This document shows positions 44,914 to 58,198 of a stretch of DNA of 64,000 nucleotides, piece by piece (within the stretch, counting starts at the first letter, position 1; every line of letters begins with the position of its first letter). The notes beneath the pieces were generated by a model. That model had not been told where the DNA came from. It saw only the letters and a program-made list of their open reading frames with translations, and did not search any database. The stretch is from Alishewanella aestuarii B11 (GTDB lineage Bacteria > Pseudomonadota > Gammaproteobacteria > Enterobacterales > Alteromonadaceae). The stretch is from positions 124,001 through 188,000 of the forward strand of contig NZ_ALAB01000010.1 in assembly GCF_000280055.1 (NCBI RefSeq), in the 5' to 3' direction. The position numbers and the translations under genes are program-made.

Positions 44914-47805
44914 ATGACCCATACCGCTGTGAAAACCCTGACGCAACTTGCGAAACACGACGAATTTATCCAGCGCCATATTGGCCCGGATGCTGCCGAA
45001 ACTACTGCTATGCTGCAGGAACTTGGCGTAGACAGCATCGAGCAGCTGATTGCGCAAACCGTGCCGCAGAGCATTCGCTTGCCAAAACCTTTGGCCATTG
45101 GCGACAGCCGCACTGAAGTAGACGCCCTGGCGTATTTAAAGGCTGCTGCGTCAAAAAATAAAATGTATAAGTCTTACATTGGTATGGGTTACCACCCAAC
45201 ACTGACCCCGCACGTGATTTTACGTAACGTGCTGGAAAACCCGGGCTGGTACACCGCGTACACGCCATACCAGCCGGAAATTGCGCAGGGCCGGTTAGAG
45301 TCGCTGTTAAATTTCCAACAGTTATCTTTAGACTTAACTGGTATGGAACTGGCCAGCGCCTCGCTGCTGGACGAAGCAACCGCCGCTGCCGAAGCCATGG
45401 CCCTGGCCAAGCGCGTCACCAAGAGCAAGTCTAACCTGTACTTTATTGCCGACGACGTGCACCCACAAACCATCGACGTGGTAAAAACCCGCGCCGAAAT
45501 GTTTGGTTTTGATATCGTAGTGGGTAAAGCCAGCGAAGCCGCTGAGCAGGACGTATTCGGTGCCTTATTACAGTACCCTACCACTAACGGTGATATCCGT
45601 AACGACAGCGCCTTAATTGCTGCGCTACAGGCGAAAAAAGCCATTGTTGCGGTAGCAACAGACCCAATGGCGTTAATGCTGTTAAAAGCACCGGGCGAGC
45701 TGGGCGCCGATGTGGTATTAGGCTCTATGCAGCGCTTTGGTGTACCAATGGCCTTTGGTGGCCCACACGCTGCTTTCTTCGCTACCCGTGATGCCTATAA
45801 GCGCTCTATGCCAGGCCGCATTATCGGTGTGTCGAAAGATCGCCGTGGCAATCAAGCATTGCGGATGGCAATGCAAACCCGCGAGCAGCATATCCGCCGC
45901 GAAAAAGCTAACTCCAACATCTGTACTGCCCAGGTATTACTGGCCAATATCGCCTCCTTCTATGCCGTGTACCATGGCCCACAAGGCTTAAAAGATATCG
46001 CCGAGCGCATTCACCGCAGCGCCGATATTTTTGCTGCTGGCTTAAAAGCCAAAGGTGTTGCCTTGGTGAATAGCCACTGGTTCGATACCATCACCTTTAA
46101 GGTTGCTGATCGTGCTGCCGTTATCGCCCGCGCTTTAGCAGCCGGTGTTAACCTGCGTACGGACGTGGCCGATAGCCTGGCCGTAAGTTTTAGCGAAGCT
46201 ACCCAAGCGGCCGATATTGCCGAGCTGTTTGATATCGTATTAGGTGCCGGCCATGGCGTAGACGTAAACGCCTTAGATGCACAGATTGTGGCTAATGGCT
46301 CTACCTCTATCCCTGCTGACTTAGTACGCACCTCTGCCGTATTAAGCCACCCGGTATTTAACCAGTATCACAGCGAAACTGAGATGCTGCGTTATATCAA
46401 AAAGCTGGAAAACAAAGACTTAGCACTGAACCACTCGATGATTTCGTTAGGGTCATGCACGATGAAACTGAACGCCACCGCCGAGATGATCCCGATCACC
46501 TGGCCAGAGTTCGCGTCTCTGCACCCATTCGTGCCACGCGATCAGGCCGAAGGTTACTACCAGATGATCAACGAGCTGGGCGACTGGCTTGTCAATATCA
46601 CGGGCTATGACAATATCTCGATGCAGCCAAACTCAGGCGCTCAGGGCGAGTACGCCGGTATGGTGGCGATTCGTAAGTACCACGAAAGCCGTGGCGAAGG
46701 CCATCGTAATATCTGTTTAATTCCGGTATCGGCGCACGGTACTAACCCGGCTACTGCGGCCATGACCAACTACGAAGTTGTGCTGGTAGACTGCGATAAG
46801 TCAGGCAATATCGATATGGCCGACTTAAAAGCCAAAGCAGCCGAAGTAGGCGATCGCTTAGCGGCCATTATGGTGACTTACCCGTCTACGCACGGTGTAT
46901 TTGAAGAAACCATCGCCGAACTGTGCGAAGTGATCCACTCCTACGGCGGCCAGGTGTATATGGACGGCGCCAATATGAACGCTCAGGTGGGTTTAACCTC
47001 GCCAGGCTTTATCGGCTCAGACGTATCGCACTTAAACCTGCACAAAACCTTCTGTATCCCGCACGGCGGTGGTGGCCCGGGTATGGGCCCAATCGGCGTG
47101 AAGAGCCATTTAGCGCCGTTTTTACCTAACCATGCGGTCGTAAAAATCGACGGCACCGGCGCCAGCAATGGTGCAGTATCGGCAGCACCTTTTGGTAGCG
47201 CCGGCATTCTGCCAATCAGCTGGATGTATATCGCGATGATGGGTAGCGAAGGCTTAAAACAAGCCACTGAATTCGCGATCCTGAACGCGAACTACGTTGC
47301 CAAGAAACTGAACCCGCACTTCCCGGTGCTGTATGTCGGTACCCATGGCCGCGTGGCGCACGAATGTATTATCGACATTCGGCCATTAAAAGAAGCCAGC
47401 GGTATTACAGAGATGGATATCGCCAAGCGCTTAATGGACTTTGGTTACCACTCACCAACGATGAGCTTCCCGGTCGCCGGCACGCTAATGATTGAACCAA
47501 CCGAATCAGAAAGCAAAGCCGAGCTGGATAAGTTTATCGAAGCGATGACGACTATCCGTGCGGAAATTGCCAAGGTAGAAGCGGGCGAGTGGACAGTGGA
47601 CAACAACCCACTGGCTTACGCACCACACACCATGGCCGATATTCTGGACCCAAGCTGGGATCGCGCCTACGAGCGCACCTACGCCGCCTTCCCAGCGCAG
47701 TTTGTGGCAGAAAACAAGTTCTGGCCAACGGTTACCCGTATCGACGACGTCTACGGCGACCGCAACCTGATGTGTTCATGCCCAAGCCCGGAGGCTTACC
47801 GGTAA
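44914..47805 (+). CDS. gcvP: glycine dehydrogenase (decarboxylating), P protein
   Basis: PLP enzyme that decarboxylates glycine and loads the remainder on GcvH. From ATG 44914 about 963 residues (E. coli 957). The PLP lysine is in [20 protein letters not shown] near 700. Both halves of the duplicated P1/P2 fold are present in one chain ([27 protein letters not shown]). The start has AGGA eight bases upstream; upstream ATGs at 44884 and 44908 are less well placed. A diverged copy of a short stretch near its 3' end (47561-47609) recurs at 49643. Confidence 0.97.
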   Translation: MTHTAVKTLTQLAKHDEFIQRHIGPDAAETTAMLQELGVDSIEQLIAQTVPQSIRLPKPLAIGDSRTEVDALAYLKAAASKNKMYKSYIGMGYHPTLTPHVILRNVLENPGWYTAYTPYQPEIAQGRLESLLNFQQLSLDLTGMELASASLLDEATAAAEAMALAKRVTKSKSNLYFIADDVHPQTIDVVKTRAEMFGFDIVVGKASEAAEQDVFGALLQYPTTNGDIRNDSALIAALQAKKAIVAVATDPMALMLLKAPGELGADVVLGSMQRFGVPMAFGGPHAAFFATRDAYKRSMPGRIIGVSKDRRGNQALRMAMQTREQHIRREKANSNICTAQVLLANIASFYAVYHGPQGLKDIAERIHRSADIFAAGLKAKGVALVNSHWFDTITFKVADRAAVIARALAAGVNLRTDVADSLAVSFSEATQAADIAELFDIVLGAGHGVDVNALDAQIVANGSTSIPADLVRTSAVLSHPVFNQYHSETEMLRYIKKLENKDLALNHSMISLGSCTMKLNATAEMIPITWPEFASLHPFVPRDQAEGYYQMINELGDWLVNITGYDNISMQPNSGAQGEYAGMVAIRKYHESRGEGHRNICLIPVSAHGTNPATAAMTNYEVVLVDCDKSGNIDMADLKAKAAEVGDRLAAIMVTYPSTHGVFEETIAELCEVIHSYGGQVYMDGANMNAQVGLTSPGFIGSDVSHLNLHKTFCIPHGGGGPGMGPIGVKSHLAPFLPNHAVVKIDGTGASNGAVSAAPFGSAGILPISWMYIAMMGSEGLKQATEFAILNANYVAKKLNPHFPVLYVGTHGRVAHECIIDIRPLKEASGITEMDIAKRLMDFGYHSPTMSFPVAGTLMIEPTESESKAELDKFIEAMTTIRAEIAKVEAGEWTVDNNPLAYAPHTMADILDPSWDRAYERTYAAFPAQFVAENKFWPTVTRIDDVYGDRNLMCSCPSPEAYR

Positions 47806-47812
47806 TAAGTGT

Positions 47813-47840
47813 AAGCGCCAGGCTAGTTACTGGCGCTTTA
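47813..47840 (+). terminator. gcvP terminator
   Basis: AAGCGCCAG (47813-47821) pairs with CTGGCGCTT (47830-47838), followed by TTA. Confidence 0.75.
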
Positions 47841-47910
47841 GCTTAGCAGCTAGATCCTAAACTGAGCAGGGCTGCACTGTAATACTGGCAAGAAGTGTGA
47901 AAAGCCAATT

Positions 47911-47939
47911 AAAAAGCGACCAGAGCTGAGTCGCTTTTT
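47911..47939. terminator. bidirectional terminator
   Basis: AAAAAGCGAC (47911-47920) and GTCGCTTTTT (47930-47939) form a perfect stem with A and T runs on either side, serving the gcv operon and the convergent DASS gene. Confidence 0.9.
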
Positions 47940-48026
47940 GCTTTTATGAGCCGTCATGATTAAAAGCCATTTGTAGCTAATCTTTAAAGAAACCACTTAC
48001 TCGGCTTAATTGAGCAAAATTTAATG

Positions 48027-49478
48027 TTAAAACAGAAATTGTAACCACGGATAGCCAACTAATAGTAACACGGCAAGGTACAACAGACCGAAAATGGTGC
48101 CAAGGCGCCAATAGTCGTGTGCCGGCAAATAACCACTACCAAAATAAATCGGGCTGGGGCCTGTGCCGTAAGGGGTCAGGATGCCCATTAAGCCTAATGA
48201 CGTTACCAGTAATAAGCTGAAGATCAGTAAATTCATGCCGGGTATCGCGGCACCGATAGCCAGCGTCACTGGCAGTAATGCAGTAGTATGTGCTGTGCTG
48301 CTGGCAAATAAGTAGTGCAATAGATAAAAGGCTATCACTAAGATCAGTGTAGCAGCAACGGGTGATAAATCGCCCAGCCATTGGCCACCTAAGACACCCA
48401 GCCAACGGATAAAGCCGACATCAGATAAGCCTCCGGCCAGAGTTACCAAGGTCGCAAACCACACCAGCGTATTCCAGGCAGCCTTATTGCCGGTAATATC
48501 TGACCAGTCCAACACTTTGGCATATAACATTAAACAAATCACCAGCAAGGCAGCTAACGCCGGCTCAATATATTTACCGGCAAAGATCCACAGTACCAGG
48601 GCTAAGCAAACAAAACTGACCAGTAACCACTCTTTTAGCTGCATCGGGCCAAGTTTAGCCAGCTCTGTTGCGGCCCAGCGCGGGACTTCTGCATTGCTTT
48701 TTATGGTTGGCGGGTAAAACCAATACGCCAGCAAAGGGGTTAGTAGCAGCAGTATCACCCCTACCGGTAAAAATGCTAATGCCCAGGTGGCCCAGCTAAT
48801 ACTAATATCTATTTGGCTTTTTACTAAGGCGGTGGCCAGTAAATTGGGGGCTAGTGCTGATAAAAACATTGAGCTGGTGACACAGGTTGCGGCAATGGCG
48901 ACCCACATCAAATAAGAGCCAATCAGCCGGGCGCTTGGATCATTAGGTTTGGAGCCATACAGGGCCGGCAGGTTAGAGATAATAGGGAAGATGGTGCCGC
49001 CACTTCTGGCCGTGTTAGACGGTGTAAAAGGAGCGAGCAATAAATCGGCAAAGCTGATCGCATAACCAAGGGTGAGGGTGTTTTTACCCATTTTCTTTAC
49101 CAGCAATAAGGCTAACCTTTTACCAAGCTGGGTTTTTTCGTAGCCTGCGGCAAACATAAAGGCACTAAAAATAAGCCAAACGGTAGAGTTACCAAAACCG
49201 GCAACGGCCCAGCGAAACGCTGTGCCCGCACTATTAAAGTTAGTCGTGGCTAACTGCGTTGGGCTAAATAACACCCATGGCGCTGCAATAGCCACCAACA
49301 CCACTGCCGATAAACCTACCACGGCGCCTGGCAGGGGCTCTAAGATTAACCCGGCGATTACTGCCACAAAAATAGCAAAAAAGCGCCAGGCATGTGGATC
49401 TAAGCCGTCAGGCACCGGTAATAACAAAATTAATATTGCTAATAACAGCGGCAGTAGTGCTTTCGACCAAGCTGGCAT
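48027..49478 (-). CDS. DASS family anion:sodium symporter (CitT/TtdT-like)
   Basis: A 483-residue inner membrane transporter with 12 or more helices of the divalent anion:Na+ symporter family. The two substrate-binding SNT-type motifs appear as APFTPSNTARSGGTIFPII near 150-168 and ASSTAHTTALLPVTLAIG near 390-407. The MGILTPYGTGPSPIYFGSGY block matches the CitT/TtdT/SodiT1 branch, so dicarboxylates or citrate are likely substrates. Single gene, isolated between the gcv operon and the pseudogene region. Confidence 0.9.
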   Translation of the reverse strand: MPAWSKALLPLLLAILILLLPVPDGLDPHAWRFFAIFVAVIAGLILEPLPGAVVGLSAVVLVAIAAPWVLFSPTQLATTNFNSAGTAFRWAVAGFGNSTVWLIFSAFMFAAGYEKTQLGKRLALLLVKKMGKNTLTLGYAISFADLLLAPFTPSNTARSGGTIFPIISNLPALYGSKPNDPSARLIGSYLMWVAIAATCVTSSMFLSALAPNLLATALVKSQIDISISWATWALAFLPVGVILLLLTPLLAYWFYPPTIKSNAEVPRWAATELAKLGPMQLKEWLLVSFVCLALVLWIFAGKYIEPALAALLVICLMLYAKVLDWSDITGNKAAWNTLVWFATLVTLAGGLSDVGFIRWLGVLGGQWLGDLSPVAATLILVIAFYLLHYLFASSTAHTTALLPVTLAIGAAIPGMNLLIFSLLLVTSLGLMGILTPYGTGPSPIYFGSGYLPAHDYWRLGTIFGLLYLAVLLLVGYPWLQFLF

Positions 49479-49642
49479 AAGGTTTCTCCAAAGTGTATAT
49501 AAACTTAGCTTAGCAAGGAAAATGCAACTTTGAGCTGCTAAATCAACTTTGCCTGATCTATCGCAAACAATTGCGGCTGCTGAAGCGTCGCTGTCAGCGT
49601 TTTCGCAAGAGATCCTTCGACGTCAGATCCCAAACGGTCGGA

Positions 49643-49690
49643 CGGAAATAGCCAAGGTCGAAGCCGGCGAGTGGACTATAGATAATAACC
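49643..49690 (+). pseudogene. gcvP: gcvP fragment
   Basis: Encodes [16 protein letters not shown], the same stretch as gcvP codons at 47561-47609 (about 82% base identity, differences mainly at third positions), followed by LTSI and a stop. Only these 16 or so codons are recognisable. Confidence 0.7.
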
Positions 49691-49792
49691 TAACATCGAT
49701 TTGATGCTGATCGATATAGGCTTAGATGTGCTCAAAAGTTTTCAATGTATAGCAACGCAGCAGCTTTTTGAAATTGACAAATCCAGCCAGTG

Positions 49793-49834
49793 GTCGGTAA
49801 TGCCAGGAATGTTGAAATTGTCGATTATCATTAG
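49793..49834 (+). pseudogene. higB: HigB toxin, C-terminal remnant
   Basis: VGNARNVEIVDYH followed by TAG at 49832-49834. The DVEIVDYH ending is the signature C-terminus of HigB/RelE-type toxins. Upstream frames are broken; only the tail is recognisable. Confidence 0.65.
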
Positions 49835-49854
49835 CAGGGGGAGCGCTGTTTAAA

Positions 49855-49941
49855 AATGGCATAGGTGCAGTACACCTCGCTGAGATATTGCACGAAGATT
49901 ATCTGCAGCCACTTGAGATGAGTGCCAACGAGCAGGAGTAA
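49855..49941 (+). pseudogene. higA: HigA antitoxin, N-terminal remnant
   Basis: VHLAEILHEDYLQPLEMSAN followed by EQE and a TAA stop. This corresponds to the HigA N-terminus (HPGEILREDYLQPLGMS type). The ATG at 49856 is out of frame with it and the helix-turn-helix part is lost. It lies 20 bases after the HigB tail, the normal higBA order. Confidence 0.7.
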
Positions 49942-50127
49942 CGCCGTAATATCAGCACAAACAAGCTTATCGAAGAGCGCTCAACTCTTGCCCTATAAAG
50001 ATTTCGTATTGGCATTACATAAGAATGTCGTGCAAAAGTGGTAAAGTCTTGATAAGGTTATAACTGATATCAGGGCATATGCATCGAAAATGCCACATCA
50101 TCTAAGATGTGCAATTTACCTGAGTGA

Positions 50128-50244
50128 TCGCTACTGAAGCATCAGCTCCGGAAACATTTGGCTGGCGACAAGCTGGAGCCTTTGCAGCGCGATGCCGATG
50201 TAGAGCCGGTGATTAACGTGCTGTGTTCGTACCTAAAAAATTAA
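50128..50244 (+). pseudogene. unidentified gene remnant (C-terminus)
   Basis: After an in-frame stop the sequence reads SLLKHQLRKHLAGDKL and EPLQRDADVEPVINVLCSYL, then KN and TAA. It has the composition of real protein but no start codon or ribosome site. Family not recognised. Confidence 0.35.
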
Positions 50245-50266
50245 CTGATAAGTAAGATGACATACC

Positions 50267-50629
50267 GTGATAAGTAACGATGCACTAGCCAGAACACCGC
50301 TAAGCAAAATGCTGATGGCATTATTGCTGGTTGTGCAGTTGCTATGTGTCGTTTCCAGCGCTTTTGCGGCTCAACACGCTGCTGATGATATTCATCATCA
50401 AATATTATGGTCGGATACTGCAGAAGTTGGGGCAGCAGAGCAATCAGCATTTACCGATGCCTCAGTGCATACCGGTTGCGACTATTGTAGTCATTGCCAT
50501 GCTGCGCATATTGGCTTGTTTAAGTCATTACCGGCTTTGCCGGTAATGGCTAATGAACTACTGGTATCTTACCTGAAGGATTTACCCTCTTCCTCTAAAC
50601 TAAGCATTTACCGCCCACCCATCAGCTGA
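50267..50629 (+). CDS. CzcI-like small periplasmic metal-response protein
   Basis: A 120-residue protein with a signal peptide (about 13-35, SKMLMALLLVVQLLCVVSSA) and a compact Cys/His cluster CDYCSHCHAAHIG near 83, plus several His in the mature N-terminus (AADDIHHQI). Small exported His/Cys proteins at the head of czcCBA operons (CzcI) are thought to modulate the pump. It starts with GTG at 50267; an ATG at 50309 would still keep the signal peptide. First gene of the efflux operon, 44 bases before czcC. Confidence 0.72.
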   Translation: MISNDALARTPLSKMLMALLLVVQLLCVVSSAFAAQHAADDIHHQILWSDTAEVGAAEQSAFTDASVHTGCDYCSHCHAAHIGLFKSLPALPVMANELLVSYLKDLPSSSKLSIYRPPIS

Positions 50630-50673
50630 TTCTGTTTTTCTGGTTTTTACATTACCAATAACAGGATTTTGCT

Positions 50674-52005
50674 ATGTTTTTAAAATTAAACACTAAGCGC
50701 TTTGCTGCGTTTGGTTTGCTGGTTGCCAGTAGCATTCTGCTGCATCAGGCAGTGGCAGCTGAACCTGCAACAGCGGATTTAACGCTGCAACAAGCAGCGA
50801 AAAAGGTGTTGCAACAACACCCACAGCTCCAGGTATTTGATTGGCGCTTAAAAGCGGCTGCCGGGCAGCAACAACTGGCCGAACTGAACCCAGGCTATGA
50901 ACTGGGCTTGCAGGCCGATAATGCCTTTGGCACGGGTGATATGTCGGGTGTTAAAAGCCTCGAAGTTACGGTGTCGTTGTCTTCCGTTATTGAGCTTGGC
51001 GATAAGCGCCAGGCCCGGATGGCGGTGTCCAGTGCAAGTCAGGGATTATTGCTGGCGCAGCGCCAGGCCGCGAGCCTGGATTTACTGGGCGAGCTGACCC
51101 AGCGTTTTGTAACTGTGCTGACATTGCAGCAAAAAACGGCGCTGGCGGCACAAACCGTCAGTATGACTGAGCAGGCTTTAACGCTGGTGACGCAGCGGGT
51201 GCAGCGTGGTGCAGCACCGGAGGCCGAGCAACTAAGGGCGAAAGTGGCTTTTAAGCAAGCACAGTTGCAGCATGGCTTACTGCAAACCGAGCTGGATAGC
51301 AGCAAGTTGGCGCTGGTCAGTTTATGGGGGGCGGAACAAGCCGATTTTAATCAGGTTAGTGGTGATTTATTTCAGCTGGCGCAAAGCCCCTCCTTTCAAA
51401 CACTTTATCAACAAGTGCTGGCAACCCCCACCGTAGAGGTCTTTGCAGCCCGGCAACGCTTGCGTGATGCTGAGCTGACACTGGCGCAAAGTCAGTCGGC
51501 GGGTGATGTACGCTGGCAGATTGGAGCCATGCGTTCACAAGAAAGCCGGGATTTTGGTTTGGTTGCCGGCGTGTCAGTGCCTTTGTTTAGTAAACAGCGT
51601 AATCAGGGTGCGATAACTGCGGCGCAGGCAGAGTCTCAGGCGGAACAGTTTGAAAAAGAAACTGCCTTGCTGGATTTACGCGCCCGCTTGTATCAGGCCT
51701 GGCAAACTCACCGTTACAGCAGTATGGCAGTAAAGGATATGCAGCGCGATATTCTGCCGCTACTGGAGCAGGCACTACAACAAACTGAAGACGCATACCG
51801 CCGTGGCCGTTATGGCTATGCAGAGTGGATTTCTGCCCGTCAGGCACTACAAGACGCTCAGCTTGAGTTGGTTAATGCTGCCAGTACCGCACTGAGCAAT
51901 CAGGTACTGATTGAACAGCTTGCCGGTGTTGCGCTTGCGGCATCACCTCTGGCGATAAAGACACCCACTCAGCTTATCACTACTGAATCAGGATCTTCCA
52001 AATGA
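50674..52005 (+). CDS. czcC: CzcC-like TolC-family outer membrane channel
   Basis: A 443-residue outer membrane efflux protein with signal peptide (about 1-28, LLVASSILLHQAVAA) and two outer membrane factor repeats of long helices (ADLTLQQAAKKVLQQHPQL near 33; TPTVEVFAARQRLRDAEL near 255). It forms the exit duct for a tripartite heavy-metal pump. Its stop overlaps the adaptor gene start (ATGA). Confidence 0.9.
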   Translation: MFLKLNTKRFAAFGLLVASSILLHQAVAAEPATADLTLQQAAKKVLQQHPQLQVFDWRLKAAAGQQQLAELNPGYELGLQADNAFGTGDMSGVKSLEVTVSLSSVIELGDKRQARMAVSSASQGLLLAQRQAASLDLLGELTQRFVTVLTLQQKTALAAQTVSMTEQALTLVTQRVQRGAAPEAEQLRAKVAFKQAQLQHGLLQTELDSSKLALVSLWGAEQADFNQVSGDLFQLAQSPSFQTLYQQVLATPTVEVFAARQRLRDAELTLAQSQSAGDVRWQIGAMRSQESRDFGLVAGVSVPLFSKQRNQGAITAAQAESQAEQFEKETALLDLRARLYQAWQTHRYSSMAVKDMQRDILPLLEQALQQTEDAYRRGRYGYAEWISARQALQDAQLELVNAASTALSNQVLIEQLAGVALAASPLAIKTPTQLITTESGSSK

Positions 52006-52982
52006 AATATTCCGCGTTATTCCTTGCATTACTGATCGCTCAGGGTATGGCTGTTGCACCTGCTCAGGCCGGGCCGGGCCATAGCCATGATGAAAAACCG
52101 AAAACGGCACAAACAAACAGCGCTCATGCCCATGATGATAGCGGGCACGATCATGGCAGCGACCATGATGATGATCACGATGAAGCCGCAACGATTGATG
52201 CCGACATGGCAAAAAGGGTAGGGATTGAAGTGGCGACTGCCGGTGCTGGTACCATTGAACGCCATATTCCGTTATACGGTGAGCTTGTCATCCCACCTAA
52301 CCGTCAGGCACAGGTGCGAGCCCGTTTTCCCGGCATGATTACCCAGATAAAGCCTGCAGTTGGCGACACAGTGAAAAAAGACGAGGTGCTGGCGCTGGTG
52401 GAATCCAATGACAGCCTGCGCACTTATCCGGTAACCGCGCCGATAGCGGGGGTGTTATTACAGCAATATGCCAGTCAGGGCGAATACACAGCCGGTGAAA
52501 CGTTATTTTCACTGGCAGACAGCAGCATACTGTGGGCTGAGCTGAAAGTATTCCCGGCCGCAATGGATGAGATAAAAACGGGTTTGCCGGTGCATATCGA
52601 AGCTCGCGGTGGCAGGGTTGATAGTCAGATCACCCATATTTTGCCGGCCTCCGGCCAGCCTTATGTATTGGCGCGGGTTGAACTGGATAACAGCAACGGC
52701 CGTTTTTCTGCCGGAGAGCGGGTCAGTGCGCTGGTGGATGCTGAAATCATAGCTGTTTCTCTGGTGATAGATAACACGGCCTTACAGGATCTGGGAGGTA
52801 AGCAGGTGGTGTTTGTGCGCGAAGGCAACCGCTATGAACCGCGGCCACTGCAGCTAGGCCGCACCGATGGGCGCTTTACGGAAGTGCTGTCTGGTTTGCA
52901 TGCGGCTGAAGAGTATGTGGTGGTAAATAGTTATCTGATTAAGGCCGAGATCGAAAAGGCCGGCGCAGCTCACGAACACTAA
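52002..52982 (+). CDS. czcB: CzcB-like RND periplasmic adaptor with His/Asp-rich N-terminus
   Basis: A 326-residue membrane fusion protein. Behind the signal peptide lies a metal-binding segment (GHSHDEKPK ... HAHDDSGHDHGSDHDDDHDE, about 26-60). Next come the barrel-sandwich hybrid halves (RARFPGMITQIKPAVGDTV; YPVTAPIAGVLLQQYASQG) and the beta-barrel and membrane-proximal domains, ending AAHEH. The HExDH-type tract should bind Zn, Co or Cd in the periplasm. The alpha-helical hairpin is nearly absent, as in short CzcB proteins. A 140-base spacer with repeat-like sequence separates it from czcA. Confidence 0.92.
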   Translation: MKYSALFLALLIAQGMAVAPAQAGPGHSHDEKPKTAQTNSAHAHDDSGHDHGSDHDDDHDEAATIDADMAKRVGIEVATAGAGTIERHIPLYGELVIPPNRQAQVRARFPGMITQIKPAVGDTVKKDEVLALVESNDSLRTYPVTAPIAGVLLQQYASQGEYTAGETLFSLADSSILWAELKVFPAAMDEIKTGLPVHIEARGGRVDSQITHILPASGQPYVLARVELDNSNGRFSAGERVSALVDAEIIAVSLVIDNTALQDLGGKQVVFVREGNRYEPRPLQLGRTDGRFTEVLSGLHAAEEYVVVNSYLIKAEIEKAGAAHEH

Positions 52983-53086
52983 AATTTGCCTGGCTGCGCT
53001 TTGGTTCTGCGGCGTTAAAAACCGGCTCAGCATGCTCATTTACCGCATGTAAACTGCGCTGCTTCGCCCGTTCTTGCCTTGCGTAA

Positions 53087-56242
<3,156 letters not shown>

Positions 56243-56283
56243 ATCGTTGTCATCCTCAATTCAATAATGTGGCAAGCGTTACC

Positions 56284-56310
56284 GCGGGATGACCCTATCG
56301 GGTATCCCGC
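56284..56310. other. perfect hairpin after czcA
   Basis: GCGGGAT (56284-56290) pairs with ATCCCGC (56304-56310), extended by ACCC/GGGT with one bulged G and a TATC loop. No T run follows. A second inverted repeat, GTTTTAT(C)GCG with CGCAATAAAAC, lies at 56363-56412. They mark the end of the efflux operon but are not standard terminators. Confidence 0.6.
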
Positions 56311-56442
56311 GCATGCTACAACCGTAAAAGGTAAAGTGTTCTGCCTCTGCCAGAGCGGGAGAGTTTTATCGCGTTTGTCTAGGGCGTGTTGGCGGCGCTA
56401 CCGCAATAAAACCGGGTTAAAACAGTACTGATTTTGCACAGC

Positions 56443-56475
56443 AAACCTGAGATAAGTTATTTATCTCAGGTTTTG
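56443..56475 (+). terminator. Rho-independent terminator
   Basis: AAACCTGAGATAA (56443-56455) pairs with TTATCTCAGGTTT (56461-56473) across a six-base loop, followed by TTGG. Long stem, short T tail. Confidence 0.7.
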
Positions 56476-56561
56476 GCGGCTATCTTCTACACTTACAGGT
56501 AGAATACGCCTTTATTTGCGTGTCTGCCGTCTTTGTTCAGCGCCCACCTGTAGGATCTGTT

Positions 56562-56864
56562 ATGAAAAAAACCTTTGCGTTAACTCACCCTAAGCTGCAA
56601 CCGGCGCGTTTAGTTGACGCTATTAAACACGAAATTCGCAAATATCTGGCGCGCGAACGGCGTAAAGCGGTGCCAGCCGATAAAGACTATTGGACCTTTG
56701 ATTGCCGCTTTGGCGCCTCAGAGGCGGAAGCGAAACCGATGTTCACCTCTGAAATCAATCAACATATCGACGCGGCGGCCGCGCAGCAGTGGCCGCAGTT
56801 TTATATCGAAATTCTGGCTCGTGCCTGTAATCACAAGCCGCGCCCGGATAGCGATCTTGAGTAA
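56562..56864 (+). CDS. DUF6172 family protein
   Basis: A 100-residue basic protein. MKKTFALTHPKLQPARLVDA opens the sequence, with KHEIRKYLARERRKAVPAD and YWTFDCRFG following, which is the pattern of the DUF6172 family; function unknown. The ATG at 56562 with AGGAT upstream is chosen over an earlier in-frame codon at 56520. It lies 41 bases before the rhlE-type helicase. Confidence 0.78.
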   Translation: MKKTFALTHPKLQPARLVDAIKHEIRKYLARERRKAVPADKDYWTFDCRFGASEAEAKPMFTSEINQHIDAAAAQQWPQFYIEILARACNHKPRPDSDLE

Positions 56865-56905
56865 GCTTCACTTATAAGCTGCAGCCAGGCTGCAGAGGAA
56901 TTCTT

Positions 56906-58198
56906 ATGCAATTTTCAGCTTTAAATTTGGCACCAGACTTACTGCGTGGCTTAACAGCCTGTGGTTTTAGTGAGCTTACGCCAGTGCAGGCGCAGGCGAT
57001 AGTGCCGGCGCGGCGCGGCAAAGATTTACAGGTTACTGCGCAAACCGGAACCGGTAAAACCGCGGCCTTTGCGATTCCATTATTACAACGCTTGGTGGAT
57101 ACGCCGCAAGCTGTGGTTGAGCGGCGGCCCCGGGCGTTAATTTTAACGCCAACCCGGGAGCTTGCCGAGCAGATTGCCAATGCGATTAGCACCTATGCCC
57201 AATTTTTGCCACTTAGCGTCACTGCGATTTATGGCGGCGTTAAAATGGGCGGGCAGGCCAGTAAATTACAGAACGGCGTTGATATCGTGGTCAGTACGCC
57301 GGGCCGCTTAATTGAGCATATGGCGCTGGGTAACGTGATCTTAAGTGACGTTGCTTTTGTGGTGCTGGATGAGGCTGATCGTATGCTTGATATGGGCTTT
57401 AGTACTGATGTGCTGAAGTTAGTGGAGATGACCGCAGCCAGCCGGCAAACACTGCTGTTTTCTGCGACCACGTCGCCAGCAGTGAATGAACTGTCTCACA
57501 AGATTTTGAAAAATCATCAGCAAATCCGGGTAGCGAAAACCAACAGCACTGCCGACACGGTGGAGCATGTGGTGTATCCGGTAGAAGAAAGTCGCAAAAT
57601 CGAGTTATTTGAACAACTGTTAGCTGAGCACAACTGGTTTCAGGTGCTGGTTTTTACCAGTACCAAAGAGCAGGCCGATCGGTTACTCGCCGATCTGCAA
57701 AAAGCTAAAGTGAATGCTGCGGTTTGTCATGCCGATAAAAGCCAGGGCAGTCGTCGCCGCGCACTGGCCGATTTTAAATCAGCCAAACTGCAGGTACTGA
57801 TTGCTACTGAAGTTGCCGCCCGGGGTCTGGATATTCAGGGGCTGGATTATGTGGTGAACTTTAACTTGCCGTATTTACCGGAAGACTATGTCCACCGCAT
57901 AGGTCGCACCGGGCGCGCTGGCGCCAAGGGGCAGGCGATCTCCTTTGTCAGCCGTGAAGAAGAGCAAAATCTGGAGCGTATTCAAAAGCTGATTGGCAGT
58001 ACTATTGCGCGGGTGGTGAAACCCGGCTTTGAAGTCAGCAACCGCGGCAGCTTGTTAAAAAGCATTTCGCGTAAAGTGCTTGGCACCCGCGCCAATAAAG
58101 CCAGCGCGACCCAGATTGATGTTGCCACCCCGAAAGCAAAAGCAAAAAAGCCAGCCGGCAGCGCAGCGGTAAAACCTGGTAAAGCCCGCCGCAGCTAA
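56906..58198 (+). CDS. rhlE: DEAD-box RNA helicase, RhlE type
   Basis: A 430-residue ATP-dependent RNA helicase. Q motif GFSELTPVQAQAI at 21-33, Walker A AQTGTGKTAAF, PTRELAEQIANAI, the DEAD box VVLDEADRMLDMGF near 155, SAT, and HRIGRTGRAG near 331. The C-terminus is a Lys/Ala-rich basic tail (about 385-430), which fits RhlE rather than SrmB/CsdA. Likely works in ribosome assembly or mRNA turnover, often cold-related. Confidence 0.93.
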   Translation: MQFSALNLAPDLLRGLTACGFSELTPVQAQAIVPARRGKDLQVTAQTGTGKTAAFAIPLLQRLVDTPQAVVERRPRALILTPTRELAEQIANAISTYAQFLPLSVTAIYGGVKMGGQASKLQNGVDIVVSTPGRLIEHMALGNVILSDVAFVVLDEADRMLDMGFSTDVLKLVEMTAASRQTLLFSATTSPAVNELSHKILKNHQQIRVAKTNSTADTVEHVVYPVEESRKIELFEQLLAEHNWFQVLVFTSTKEQADRLLADLQKAKVNAAVCHADKSQGSRRRALADFKSAKLQVLIATEVAARGLDIQGLDYVVNFNLPYLPEDYVHRIGRTGRAGAKGQAISFVSREEEQNLERIQKLIGSTIARVVKPGFEVSNRGSLLKSISRKVLGTRANKASATQIDVATPKAKAKKPAGSAAVKPGKARRS

